From Candidatus Magasanikiibacteriota bacterium (GTDB lineage Bacteria; Patescibacteriota; Patescibacteriia; Magasanikbacterales; GWA2-37-8): 16,074 bases of DNA. This document shows, piece after piece, positions 6,602 through 13,862 of this stretch (positions are counted from its first letter, which is position 1; each line of letters begins with the position of its first letter). The position numbers were made by a program, and so were the translations under genes. The stretch covers positions 1 to 16,074 of the forward strand of contig CAIOJG010000130.1 of the NCBI GenBank assembly GCA_903858555.1, given 5' to 3'. Under the pieces are notes generated by a model, which was given only the letters and a program-made list of their open reading frames with translations, did no database searches and was not told the origin of the DNA.

Positions 6602-6629
6602 AATATTAGTTTGGTCGTAAGAAAGAGCG

Positions 6630-6814
6630 TATTAAGAAAATATTTTTACTGCTGAACGAACATTAAAAATCTAAGCAATAATTTGTGAATGAGCTTGGCG
6701 TGGCTGGCTCTGATGTTTAAGCCCACAGGCGAGTTCAGAGCCAGAGCAAAGCGAATCACAAAATTATGCGAAGATTTTTATCGTGAGTGAAGCAGTAAAA
6801 ATATTTTCTTAATA
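6630..6814. repeat. 183-bp palindromic element, MITE-like
   Basis: The perfect inverted repeats at 6631-6653 and 6791-6813 (23 bp each) continue inward with mismatches, through AAAAATCT/AGATTTTT and TTGTGA/TCACAA, to a GC-rich core TGGCTCTGA/TCAGAGCCA and a central GCC-CACA-GGC. The ends lie within TA...TA, as expected if a TA target was duplicated, although a T-A pair merely extending the palindrome looks the same. There is no ORF inside. It ends only 11 bp before the -35 box of the surface operon. A transposon-derived miniature element is the preferred reading; a chromosomal structural palindrome is the alternative. Confidence 0.7.
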
Positions 6815-6824
6815 TTTTTTTTCA

Positions 6825-6853
6825 TTGTTGTGAATAACTTTTTATGGTATAAT
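6825..6853 (+). promoter_or_regulatory. Promoter of the surface operon
   Basis: A perfect TATAAT (6848-6853) with TTGTTG (6825-6830) 17 bp upstream. The leader to the ATG at 6903 is about 43 nt and very A/T-rich, without a Shine-Dalgarno sequence. Confidence 0.65.
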
Positions 6854-6902
6854 ATCGCATATTAATCGCTGTAAAAATATTTTAATAAAAAATATTATTC
6901 TT

Positions 6903-9209
6903 ATGTTTAGTCAAAATAAAGTTACTAAAATTATTGATGTTATCTCTTATATTTTCTTGGCTATAAATATATTGGTGGTGCCATTTTTTTTAGACAGACA
7001 CCTTGGTAATAGTTATATCATACCAAAGCAGTATGTTTTTGGTGGCTTGATAATGATTACCGCGTTAGTATGGTTGGCCAAGTTTGTTTTAACTAAAAAA
7101 TTTCAGTTTGCTTCCAGTGCCTTGGATAAAGCCATCTTGGCTACCGGTGCCATTGCTTTGGTCTCGGCAATTTTTTCTGTAAATATTTATGATAGTTTTT
7201 TTGGACGTTCAGAATATTTTAGTTTGAACTTTATTTCATTGATTTTATATTTTGCCTTTTATTATTTGCTCATAAATTTTATTCGAACCGAAAAAAAATG
7301 GCGAGGGATTTATGATCTGTTGGTATTCTCCGGTTTTGTTTCGTTTGTAATTTTTATCACCAAATCATTTTTTAAGATAAATATCTTGGATACATTTTTA
7401 GGCGCATCTTGGAATACTGTTGATAACATCAATAGTATTTTTGGAATTTGGGCAATAGTAATTTTAATTTTAACTTTTGGACAATTAATTAAAAAAGATT
7501 TAAAAATTTTTAGAACCGTTGCGTATTTTATTACCGGTGTTTTATCGCTGGCCGTACTTTTGATGTTGAGTTTTAAAGTTTTATGGTGGATGTTGCTTTT
7601 TTCCATGGTGCTGCTTTTGTTGCTTGGCATTAGTTTTATAAAAGAAATTCGTTTGGGGTGGTTATCGGTTTTATTTTTTGTGTTAGTGATGTCGGCGGTC
7701 TTTATATTTTTAGGAACACCAAAATTTGTACAGGTCAATGTGCCGACCGAAGTAGCTCTTGGTTTTAAATCTTCTTGGAACATAGTACAATCTACTATGT
7801 TTACCTCAATTAAATCATTTTTGGTTGGAAGCGGACTCGGCTCATTTGGTGTGGACTTTTCTCAATTTAGAGATGTATCTTTCAATTCAGATTCTGTGGC
7901 TTGGTCTTTACGTTTCAATCAACCATATAACACCTTCTTTAGTTTGATAGCTGAAGGTGGAATATTTTTTGGGATTACTTTTATATTTTTATTTTTACTA
8001 GCTATTGGTCATGTATTTAATATCTGGAAAAAAATGCGCGTGAATAGTTTTCTAAAAGAAGAAGCGGTGTTCACGAATGAAACGGTTTTATTTGAATCAT
8101 TTTTAATGGCAGTGGTTTTGATTGTTTTATCGATTGGCGCTTTTGTTTCTTTTTATGGACAGGTGTTATGGTGGGTATGGTGGTTGGTTTTAGCTTTGGT
8201 AATGCGCGGTTTTTCTTTCTATTATCGTAATTTTATCCATGAAAAAGAATTCGCCATGGAAGACACTCCACAGTATAGTCTGTCTTTTTCTTTTGGTTTG
8301 ATTGTGGCGATGACTGCTTTGGTAATGGTTAGTGTTTTTGGCATCCAACTTTATACGGCGGAAATTGATTACGCAAAAGCGTCCGCGAGCGGTGATTATA
8401 AAAAAGCAGAAGGCTATATCAATAGTGCTTTGGAAAAAAGACCGAATTCGGATATTTATCATGCCGCTTTGGCTCAGATTTATTTAAATGAGGCGGTGGC
8501 CTTGAGTAATAATACAACTCCAGATGTACAGTCAATTAGCTCTCTGATGGCCAAGGCCGTGAATGAAGCTAAGTCCGCAACCGATATTTCACCTCAGTCT
8601 GTAGCCTTGTGGGAAAATTTAGCGACGATGTATGAAAATGCCTCATCCTTGGTGCCTCAAGCCAGAGATTGGGCAATAAAATCTTTGCAACAAGCTCAAG
8701 TTTTGGAACCAACCAATCCAACTAGCTATTGGCGTTTAGGAAATAGTTATGGTGCTTTGGCCAAGTGGGATGATGCCGTAAAAAATTATCAAAAAGCGAT
8801 AGATTTGAAACCTGATTATTATAGCGCGTATATTGGTTTATCCAGCGCTTATGAACAAACTCAGAAACCGGCGCAAGCGATAGAAGTGTATGAACAATTA
8901 ATTTCTAAAAATCAGCTCAGTCCAGAATTATTATTTAACTACGGTCGTTTGATCTATAATCGTAACGGCAACGGTGATCGTGATTTGGCGGAAAAAGTTT
9001 GGAAAAAAGTGCTCGAATCGCAACCAAATTATTCTAATGTGTTGTATAGTTTAGGTTTGTTATATGAGACACGTGGAAATAAAGCCTTGGCTCTTCAGTA
9101 TTACTATAAAGTACGTGATTTAAATCCAAATAATAAAGATATCTTAACTAAGATACAGAGTTTGGTTGGGGTTTCTGCGCCCGCGCCGGCAACAACTCCT
9201 GTTAAATAA
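6903..9209 (+). CDS. O-antigen ligase/polymerase-like membrane protein with C-terminal TPRs
   Basis: A 768-residue polytopic protein. Residues 10-480 carry about a dozen hydrophobic segments. The large loop at about 272-360 contains GSGLGSFGVDFSQFR (309-323) and PYNTFFSLIAEGGIFFG (341-357), the conserved region of the Wzy/WaaL O-antigen polymerase-ligase superfamily, where an Asn or His before the E-x-G motif is typical. Residues 490-750 are helical, with tetratricopeptide repeats clearest at 607-670 (YWRLGNSYGALAKWDDAVKNY onward) and 710-745. The tail is Ala/Pro-rich. Such ligase-TPR fusions are frequent in CPR genomes. The likely role is joining or transferring lipid-linked glycans at the outer membrane face, but the substrate is unknown. 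It is the first gene of a tight operon and is followed 9 bp later by an exported protein gene. Confidence 0.85.
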   Translation: MFSQNKVTKIIDVISYIFLAINILVVPFFLDRHLGNSYIIPKQYVFGGLIMITALVWLAKFVLTKKFQFASSALDKAILATGAIALVSAIFSVNIYDSFFGRSEYFSLNFISLILYFAFYYLLINFIRTEKKWRGIYDLLVFSGFVSFVIFITKSFFKINILDTFLGASWNTVDNINSIFGIWAIVILILTFGQLIKKDLKIFRTVAYFITGVLSLAVLLMLSFKVLWWMLLFSMVLLLLLGISFIKEIRLGWLSVLFFVLVMSAVFIFLGTPKFVQVNVPTEVALGFKSSWNIVQSTMFTSIKSFLVGSGLGSFGVDFSQFRDVSFNSDSVAWSLRFNQPYNTFFSLIAEGGIFFGITFIFLFLLAIGHVFNIWKKMRVNSFLKEEAVFTNETVLFESFLMAVVLIVLSIGAFVSFYGQVLWWVWWLVLALVMRGFSFYYRNFIHEKEFAMEDTPQYSLSFSFGLIVAMTALVMVSVFGIQLYTAEIDYAKASASGDYKKAEGYINSALEKRPNSDIYHAALAQIYLNEAVALSNNTTPDVQSISSLMAKAVNEAKSATDISPQSVALWENLATMYENASSLVPQARDWAIKSLQQAQVLEPTNPTSYWRLGNSYGALAKWDDAVKNYQKAIDLKPDYYSAYIGLSSAYEQTQKPAQAIEVYEQLISKNQLSPELLFNYGRLIYNRNGNGDRDLAEKVWKKVLESQPNYSNVLYSLGLLYETRGNKALALQYYYKVRDLNPNNKDILTKIQSLVGVSAPAPATTPVK

Positions 9210-9218
9210 TAATTATTT

Positions 9219-9863
9219 ATGCGCTTTAAAAAAAGTTTGTTAGGCGCTTTGGCAGTAGGAATATTTTTGCCGGTCATTGTTTTGGCGGCAATGTCTTCTA
9301 CTAATTATTATATTTATGCGGACAGTTTGGATTTCGGTGGTGGACTAGGTACGAGTACCGACAATAATTTGCAAGGTTCAATTGGTGGTGAAGTGTCTCC
9401 TGGTATTAGTACTAGCACTAGTTATCAAGTAAATGCCGGGTTTCAGGCTATGGTCCGTGGGGCTCTTAGTTTGAATTTGAGTTCTAATAATATTGATTTT
9501 GGATCTATGAATACTGTGGGTACAGTTGTGAGTAGCGCAACCAATGCCACTGTCGATACGGATTCCGCAACTGGTTACACTTTATCTGTCGACAATGTTA
9601 GCGGTGATTTTTTGGCTGCCGTAACTGACGGTGTGGTAGATGGCGCTGGTGGAAGTGGAGAAGAATATGGTTTGGCGGTCAGTGGAAATCACGCGGACTA
9701 TGCAGGAGACGCGGCAGTAGTTAATAATCTAATCTTGTCACATTTTAATTTGCCGGTAACTTCCGATGTTACAAATTTAACTTTTAAAGCCGTTCGTGGC
9801 AGTAGTTCGGTAGCGAAAACTTACAACCAGAGCATAAGTCTAACGGCCGCCGCTAATCCTTGA
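9219..9863 (+). CDS. Small exported beta-rich surface protein (WxL-like context)
   Basis: A 214-residue protein with a signal peptide (residues 1-23, cleavage after VLA). The mature N-terminus has the CPR-type pattern SLDFGGGLGTST...LQGSIGGEVSPGISTSTSYQVNAGFQAM (36-78), and then a beta-sandwich-like domain (82-212) starting LSLNLSSNNIDFGSM. It is rich in Ser, Thr, Gly and Asn. It has no Cys and no Trp. The position, directly before a DUF916-like gene, and the LxFG opening recall WxL-domain proteins of Gram-positive bacteria, which are paired with DUF916 partners, yet the defining Trp-x-Leu motif is absent. It could be a loosely attached wall-surface or fibre subunit. It ends with TGA, 2 bp before the next ATG. 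Function not established. Confidence 0.85.
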   Translation: MRFKKSLLGALAVGIFLPVIVLAAMSSTNYYIYADSLDFGGGLGTSTDNNLQGSIGGEVSPGISTSTSYQVNAGFQAMVRGALSLNLSSNNIDFGSMNTVGTVVSSATNATVDTDSATGYTLSVDNVSGDFLAAVTDGVVDGAGGSGEEYGLAVSGNHADYAGDAAVVNNLILSHFNLPVTSDVTNLTFKAVRGSSSVAKTYNQSISLTAAANP

Positions 9864-9865
9864 TT

Positions 9866-10729
9866 ATGGTTTTTAAAAATAAAATATTTTTAAGTTTGGT
9901 GGCACTCTCGGCATTTTTAGCGTCTAATGCCTCGGCTTTTTCAATTTCTCCTTTGAAATATTTTTATACATTGGCACCGGGTGATAAACAAGATATATCA
10001 ATAACAACAAAAAATGACAGCGATCAACCCAAAGAATATATATATGTAGTCACTGGTTTAAAACAAGATGTGTCCGGTAGAAGTATATTTGCGGACAACA
10101 TTGATTTGGCGGAAAATTGGATTCAAAATAAAAATGAGGTCGTGGCGGTGCCGGCAAAAAACAGTAAAGATATTATTTTTACTTTAACTATTCCGAAAAA
10201 TTCTCCACCTGGAGCACATTATCTCGGACTGGGCGTACAAGAAAAAAATGATCAAGCGATTGGTGCTCGTCTTTTAACTCTAGTAACGTTTCAAGTTTCG
10301 GGAACAGCGCAAGAAAGTTTAGATTTGGAAAAATTAGTTTCAAAACAAAAATATTATTTTGATAAAAATTGGTCAGGAATTTTAAGTCTAAAAAATACCG
10401 GTAATATTGATTTGGATTTAACTGGCCAGCTGAGAGTGTATGGGCCCTTTAATAGTTTTTTTTCCAATGCCATAAGTTTTGGAAATAAATTGTTTGTACA
10501 ATCGCAGCGTGATGTCAAAATAAATTTCACCGATAATTCAAAATGGCTTTGGCCGGGAAAATATTATGTTCAGGTCTCGGTGGGTTATGGTCTAACTAAG
10601 CAGGTATTGAATGCCGGGCTATCTTTTTGGTATTGTCCAAAGTGGATTTTGATAGTTCTTGGTTTGGTGTTGTTTGCAATGATGCTAAAGTTTATTTATA
10701 AAAGAGTAAAAAATGAAGTGGCCGTTTAA
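9866..10729 (+). CDS. DUF916-like (WxL-partner-like) membrane-anchored protein
   Basis: A 287-residue protein with a signal peptide (1-24, ASA/F). A DUF916-like Ig-type domain (about 26-148) shows the expected SPLKYFYTLAPGDKQDISI start, the NDSDQ turn, the AENWI segment, VPAKNSKDIIFTLTIP and PGAHYLGLGV. A second Ig-like domain (about 150-253) follows, then a C-terminal membrane helix (257-278) and a basic tail. This is the layout of WxL-partner proteins, which in Firmicutes bind the wall and WxL proteins. ATG 9866 is preferred over the in-frame TTG at 9860, which overlaps the previous stop, because the signal peptide starts cleanly at MVFKNK. The gene overlaps the start of the next by 17 bp, suggesting translational coupling. 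Confidence 0.82.
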   Translation: MVFKNKIFLSLVALSAFLASNASAFSISPLKYFYTLAPGDKQDISITTKNDSDQPKEYIYVVTGLKQDVSGRSIFADNIDLAENWIQNKNEVVAVPAKNSKDIIFTLTIPKNSPPGAHYLGLGVQEKNDQAIGARLLTLVTFQVSGTAQESLDLEKLVSKQKYYFDKNWSGILSLKNTGNIDLDLTGQLRVYGPFNSFFSNAISFGNKLFVQSQRDVKINFTDNSKWLWPGKYYVQVSVGYGLTKQVLNAGLSFWYCPKWILIVLGLVLFAMMLKFIYKRVKNEVAV

Positions 10730-13700
10730 AAAAATTTTATTTTTAGCTTTTGCAGTCATAATATTAAATGGCCTTTTGTTTAATTTTATAGATGTTTTGG
10801 CTAGTACCCAAAATATAAATGTTCAAGCGGTTTTGCCACCGATAAGTCATGGCGGTGGTTGTACCGGGTGTGATTGTCCCGGAGCTTGCAACGCGCCTCC
10901 AATAATTACAGCGGTTAGTTCCTCGGTCTCCTATACATCTGCCACTGTAAGCTGGTTGGCTTCTGATTCCGACGGCACGATTGCAAGTGCCAATTTTATC
11001 TATGGTTTGTCTTCTACAAACTATAACCAAACCGGTTCGGTGGTGGGAAATTATTCGGTTAATCTTGTAAATTTGGCCACTAACACTTTATATTTTTACA
11101 AAATTTCGGTAACAGATAATTCTAACGCGATTACAAATTATAGCGGCAGCTTTCAAACAAATAGTGCTGTGGTTATTCCTCCAGATACCACCGGACCAAT
11201 TATTTCAAATATTATTGTAACGCCGAGTTTGAGCGGAGCAGTGATAACTTTTGATACCGATAAAAATTCCACGAGTTTTCTCAACTATGGTTTGACCACC
11301 GATTTGGGAGGCACAGCTCAAGAGGGATCGGATGCTACGACTACCCATTCGATTAATTTGATTGGTTTAGATTCCGGTAAAAAATATTATTATAAAATTA
11401 CGGCTACTAGCGAAGCCGGTTATTCTACCGAAACAGCAATTTTTAATTTTGTTACATTGTCAGATGTTACTGCTCCACCCCAAATTAGTGATTTTCAAAT
11501 TCAGACTACTACAAATTCTTTTATTTTGACCTGGAAAAATCCGTCACTAACGTTTAATCCGGATTTTGCCGGGGTAAAAATATTGCGTAAAATTGGAAGT
11601 GTAGCTACCGGACCAAATGATAATCTTGGCACGGTTGTATATGATAGTAATGGTGAAACTGTTACGGATAGTGCTGTGACCGCTGGTGTAGTCTATTATT
11701 ACACGGCTTTTACTTATGATAACGTACCAAATTATAGCGGTGGCGCATTTGTGTCGGGAGAGTTAAATGTTATTTTGACACCGGAAATTTGTGATAATGG
11801 GATAGATGACGATAATAATGGACTGATAGATTGTTTTGATCCGGCCTGTGTTAATTTTCCAGCTTGTAAAGCCAAACCGGTGGAAATTTGCAATAATAAA
11901 ATTGATGATAATGGTGACGGTTTGGTCGATTGTGCCGATCCTACTTGCGCGACCGATATTAGCTGTGTCCCGACCACCACTGTTAAAGTGGTTACACCAC
12001 CGGCTTGTAGTGACGGAATTGATAATGACGGTGATGGGTTGATAGATTATCCGGCTGACCCGGGGTGTACGAGTCCTCAAGATAACGATGAGTATAATCC
12101 TCCGATAGTTACAGTCCCTGGTTTCCAAAAGCTCACCTTGGATAAGGTAAAATTTTATTCCGGTGCCAGACAAATTGAAATTTTTTCAAAACAAAATACT
12201 GTGTTTGGTTTAGCCGGCAGTAATTTAAGTTTGTCGGTTCGAAAGTCTGATCTGGCTTCGACACCGGTTAGTTTTATTTTACATGTTGGTGAAACCGACA
12301 AACATCAGTTTGTTTTAGACAGCATCGGAAATACCTACTATTCTGATATTTTATTTCCGTTTTCAGGTAAAACCCAAGCTTATCTAGAGGTTGACTACGG
12401 AGCGGGACAATTTGATTCGCTGGAAATCGATTTGCAGGCGGTGGATTTTGGAAAAGTGGTTGATGAAAATGGACAAAAATTATCTGGGGCAACAGTAAGT
12501 TTGTACAAAGAAAATGGTGAGTTGTTTGGTGCTTCAACATTTGGTCAAATTAATCCCCAAGTTACCGATGGGGCAGCAACATTTGGTTGGATGGTGCCAA
12601 ATGGGAAATATTATCTGACCGCCACAAAAGATCAATTTTATGACTATCAAAGTGGTGTTTTTGAAGTCAGTGATAGCATCGTAAATCAATCTACTAGTTT
12701 AATAAAAATTCCACCAAAAATATTGGATAATATTAATCCAAACGACTCTTTGGTGGTAAATGCCGGCAAGATAGTTGGTAATCTGGCGGCTCAAGCAAAA
12801 GCAACCGGTAAAATCGTGTCTCAAAATTTACAAAAAGCGGCTCAAGTTTTTCAACAAGTAACTTCTGACCCGGTTGTAAAACAAGTTGCCAATCAAGTCG
12901 TGGCGCCAACAGCAGTTGGGGTCGCGGCAGTGAGTACGTTAGCTTTTGTTTCTTGGGCTGAAATTTTGCCGCTGCTTAGATTTTTGTTTTTGCAGCCTTT
13001 AATGATGATCGGGAGAGGAAAAAGAGAAAAATGGGGTACCGTTTATAACTCTTTGAGTAAACTACCAATAGATTTGGCGATGGTGCGTCTGATAAATTTG
13101 GATACTAAAAGATTGCTTCAGACTAAGGTGACCGGGTCAGATGGGCGATATTTCTTTGTGGTAAATGCGGGACGATATCGTTTGGAAGTTAGAAAAGGAA
13201 ATTTATTATTTCCGAGTGTGTTTTTGAAGGATTCGCAGGTGGATGGTAAGAGGTTGGATATTTATCATGGTGAAGATATAAAAGTGACTGAAACGGGAGC
13301 GGTAATTACGGCTAATATACCGCTTGATCCAATTGGAGAAAAAATGGAAACACCAAAGAGAGTGGTTTGGAATAAAATTTTGCGTCGGGTACAATCATCA
13401 GTTGGTTGGATAGGGTTGATTGTGGTAGCTGGGTCGTTGTATATTTCACCGGTTTGGTATATGTGGTTCCTTTTGGCCGCACATTTATTTTTGACTTTTA
13501 TATTTAGACGTCTTTCAAAGCCTGTGTCCGCTAAAGGTTGGGGTATAGTGTATGATGAAACAAGTAAAAAACCACTCTCAAAGGTAGTGGCCCGTTTATT
13601 CGATTCTAAATTTAATAAATTAGTGGCTACCGAAGTGACGGATAACAACGGTAAATATTATTTTATGGCTGGCGATAATCAATACTATATTTCTTTTGAT

Positions 13701-13796
13701 CATGAAGGGTATGAATCTCAGAAAACAGCTGAAATTGATCTGCGTGGTAAGGCTGCTGAAACGATTTCTCAGGATGTAAAATTGAAGAAAAAATAA
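10713..13796 (+). CDS. Large exported Fn3 protein with Asp-rich repeats, three membrane segments and carboxypeptidase-regulatory-like domains
   Basis: A 1027-residue protein. It has a signal peptide (1-30), a Cys cluster (Cys50, 53, 55, 59), three Fn3-like domains (62-149, 158-249, 253-353), three Asp-rich Cys repeats of the DGIDNDGDGLID type (360-452), a beta domain (470-575), and a carboxypeptidase-regulatory-like/CnaB-type domain (577-660). A helical Gln/Ala stretch (680-730) leads to a membrane segment (about 733-765). A second beta-sandwich (774-870) follows, then a membrane hairpin (898-932) and a third beta-sandwich with GYESQKTAEI (940-1027). By simple topology the last two beta-sandwiches would be cytoplasmic, which is odd for such domains. 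A probable adhesin or surface scaffold. ATG 10713 lies inside the previous gene and gives an intact signal peptide (MKWPFKKILFLAFAVIIL). Last gene of the operon. Confidence 0.85.
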   Translation: MKWPFKKILFLAFAVIILNGLLFNFIDVLASTQNINVQAVLPPISHGGGCTGCDCPGACNAPPIITAVSSSVSYTSATVSWLASDSDGTIASANFIYGLSSTNYNQTGSVVGNYSVNLVNLATNTLYFYKISVTDNSNAITNYSGSFQTNSAVVIPPDTTGPIISNIIVTPSLSGAVITFDTDKNSTSFLNYGLTTDLGGTAQEGSDATTTHSINLIGLDSGKKYYYKITATSEAGYSTETAIFNFVTLSDVTAPPQISDFQIQTTTNSFILTWKNPSLTFNPDFAGVKILRKIGSVATGPNDNLGTVVYDSNGETVTDSAVTAGVVYYYTAFTYDNVPNYSGGAFVSGELNVILTPEICDNGIDDDNNGLIDCFDPACVNFPACKAKPVEICNNKIDDNGDGLVDCADPTCATDISCVPTTTVKVVTPPACSDGIDNDGDGLIDYPADPGCTSPQDNDEYNPPIVTVPGFQKLTLDKVKFYSGARQIEIFSKQNTVFGLAGSNLSLSVRKSDLASTPVSFILHVGETDKHQFVLDSIGNTYYSDILFPFSGKTQAYLEVDYGAGQFDSLEIDLQAVDFGKVVDENGQKLSGATVSLYKENGELFGASTFGQINPQVTDGAATFGWMVPNGKYYLTATKDQFYDYQSGVFEVSDSIVNQSTSLIKIPPKILDNINPNDSLVVNAGKIVGNLAAQAKATGKIVSQNLQKAAQVFQQVTSDPVVKQVANQVVAPTAVGVAAVSTLAFVSWAEILPLLRFLFLQPLMMIGRGKREKWGTVYNSLSKLPIDLAMVRLINLDTKRLLQTKVTGSDGRYFFVVNAGRYRLEVRKGNLLFPSVFLKDSQVDGKRLDIYHGEDIKVTETGAVITANIPLDPIGEKMETPKRVVWNKILRRVQSSVGWIGLIVVAGSLYISPVWYMWFLLAAHLFLTFIFRRLSKPVSAKGWGIVYDETSKKPLSKVVARLFDSKFNKLVATEVTDNNGKYYFMAGDNQYYISFDHEGYESQKTAEIDLRGKAAETISQDVKLKKK
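11790..12068 (+). repeat. Three Asp-rich calcium-type repeats inside the Fn3 protein
   Basis: Three units of the form C-x-N/D-x-I-D-D/N-D/N-G-D/N-G-L-I/V-D occur at residues 360-375, 393-408 and 432-447, the first two closed by CFDPAC- or CADPTC-type ends. The spacing of Asp and Asn residues resembles EF-hand-like or thrombospondin type 3 calcium loops. Cys pairs probably form disulphides outside the cell. Confidence 0.75.
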
Positions 13797-13843
13797 TGGC
13801 TTACTTATACACATTTTTTGTTTAATTTTGGAACAAAAAGGAG

Positions 13844-13849
13844 TATAAT
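13844..13849 (+). promoter_or_regulatory. TATAAT -10 box directly before the tail-fibre-like gene
   Basis: A perfect TATAAT with no convincing -35 box at 17-18 bp. The predicted start, near 13856, is only about 7 nt before the ATG, so the mRNA would be almost leaderless. AAGGAG at 13838-13843 lies upstream of the predicted start and too far from the ATG to act as a ribosome-binding site. Confidence 0.45.
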
Positions 13850-13862
13850 ATATTCAAAGTCT

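Noticed and set aside
6375..6902. Chromosomal replication origin (oriC) in the intergenic region
   Set aside because: parS-like sites, near-DnaA boxes and A/T-rich stretches are present, but no cluster of exact DnaA boxes is seen, dnaA/dnaN are absent, and most genes left of the region point towards it instead of away.
9861..9863. Recoded TGA (Gly or Trp) as in some CPR lineages
   Set aside because: TGA acts here as a genuine stop followed at once by the next gene, Trp is encoded by TGG, and no other reading frame needs TGA read through.
9860..9865. TTG start giving a two-residue longer DUF916-like protein
   Set aside because: The TTG overlaps the previous stop; the ATG at 9866 gives a cleaner signal peptide.
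11732..12173. Overlapping ORFs on both strands in the Asp-rich repeat region
   Set aside because: Shadows caused by repetitive GAT/AAT codons within the real gene; no start context or protein-like composition.
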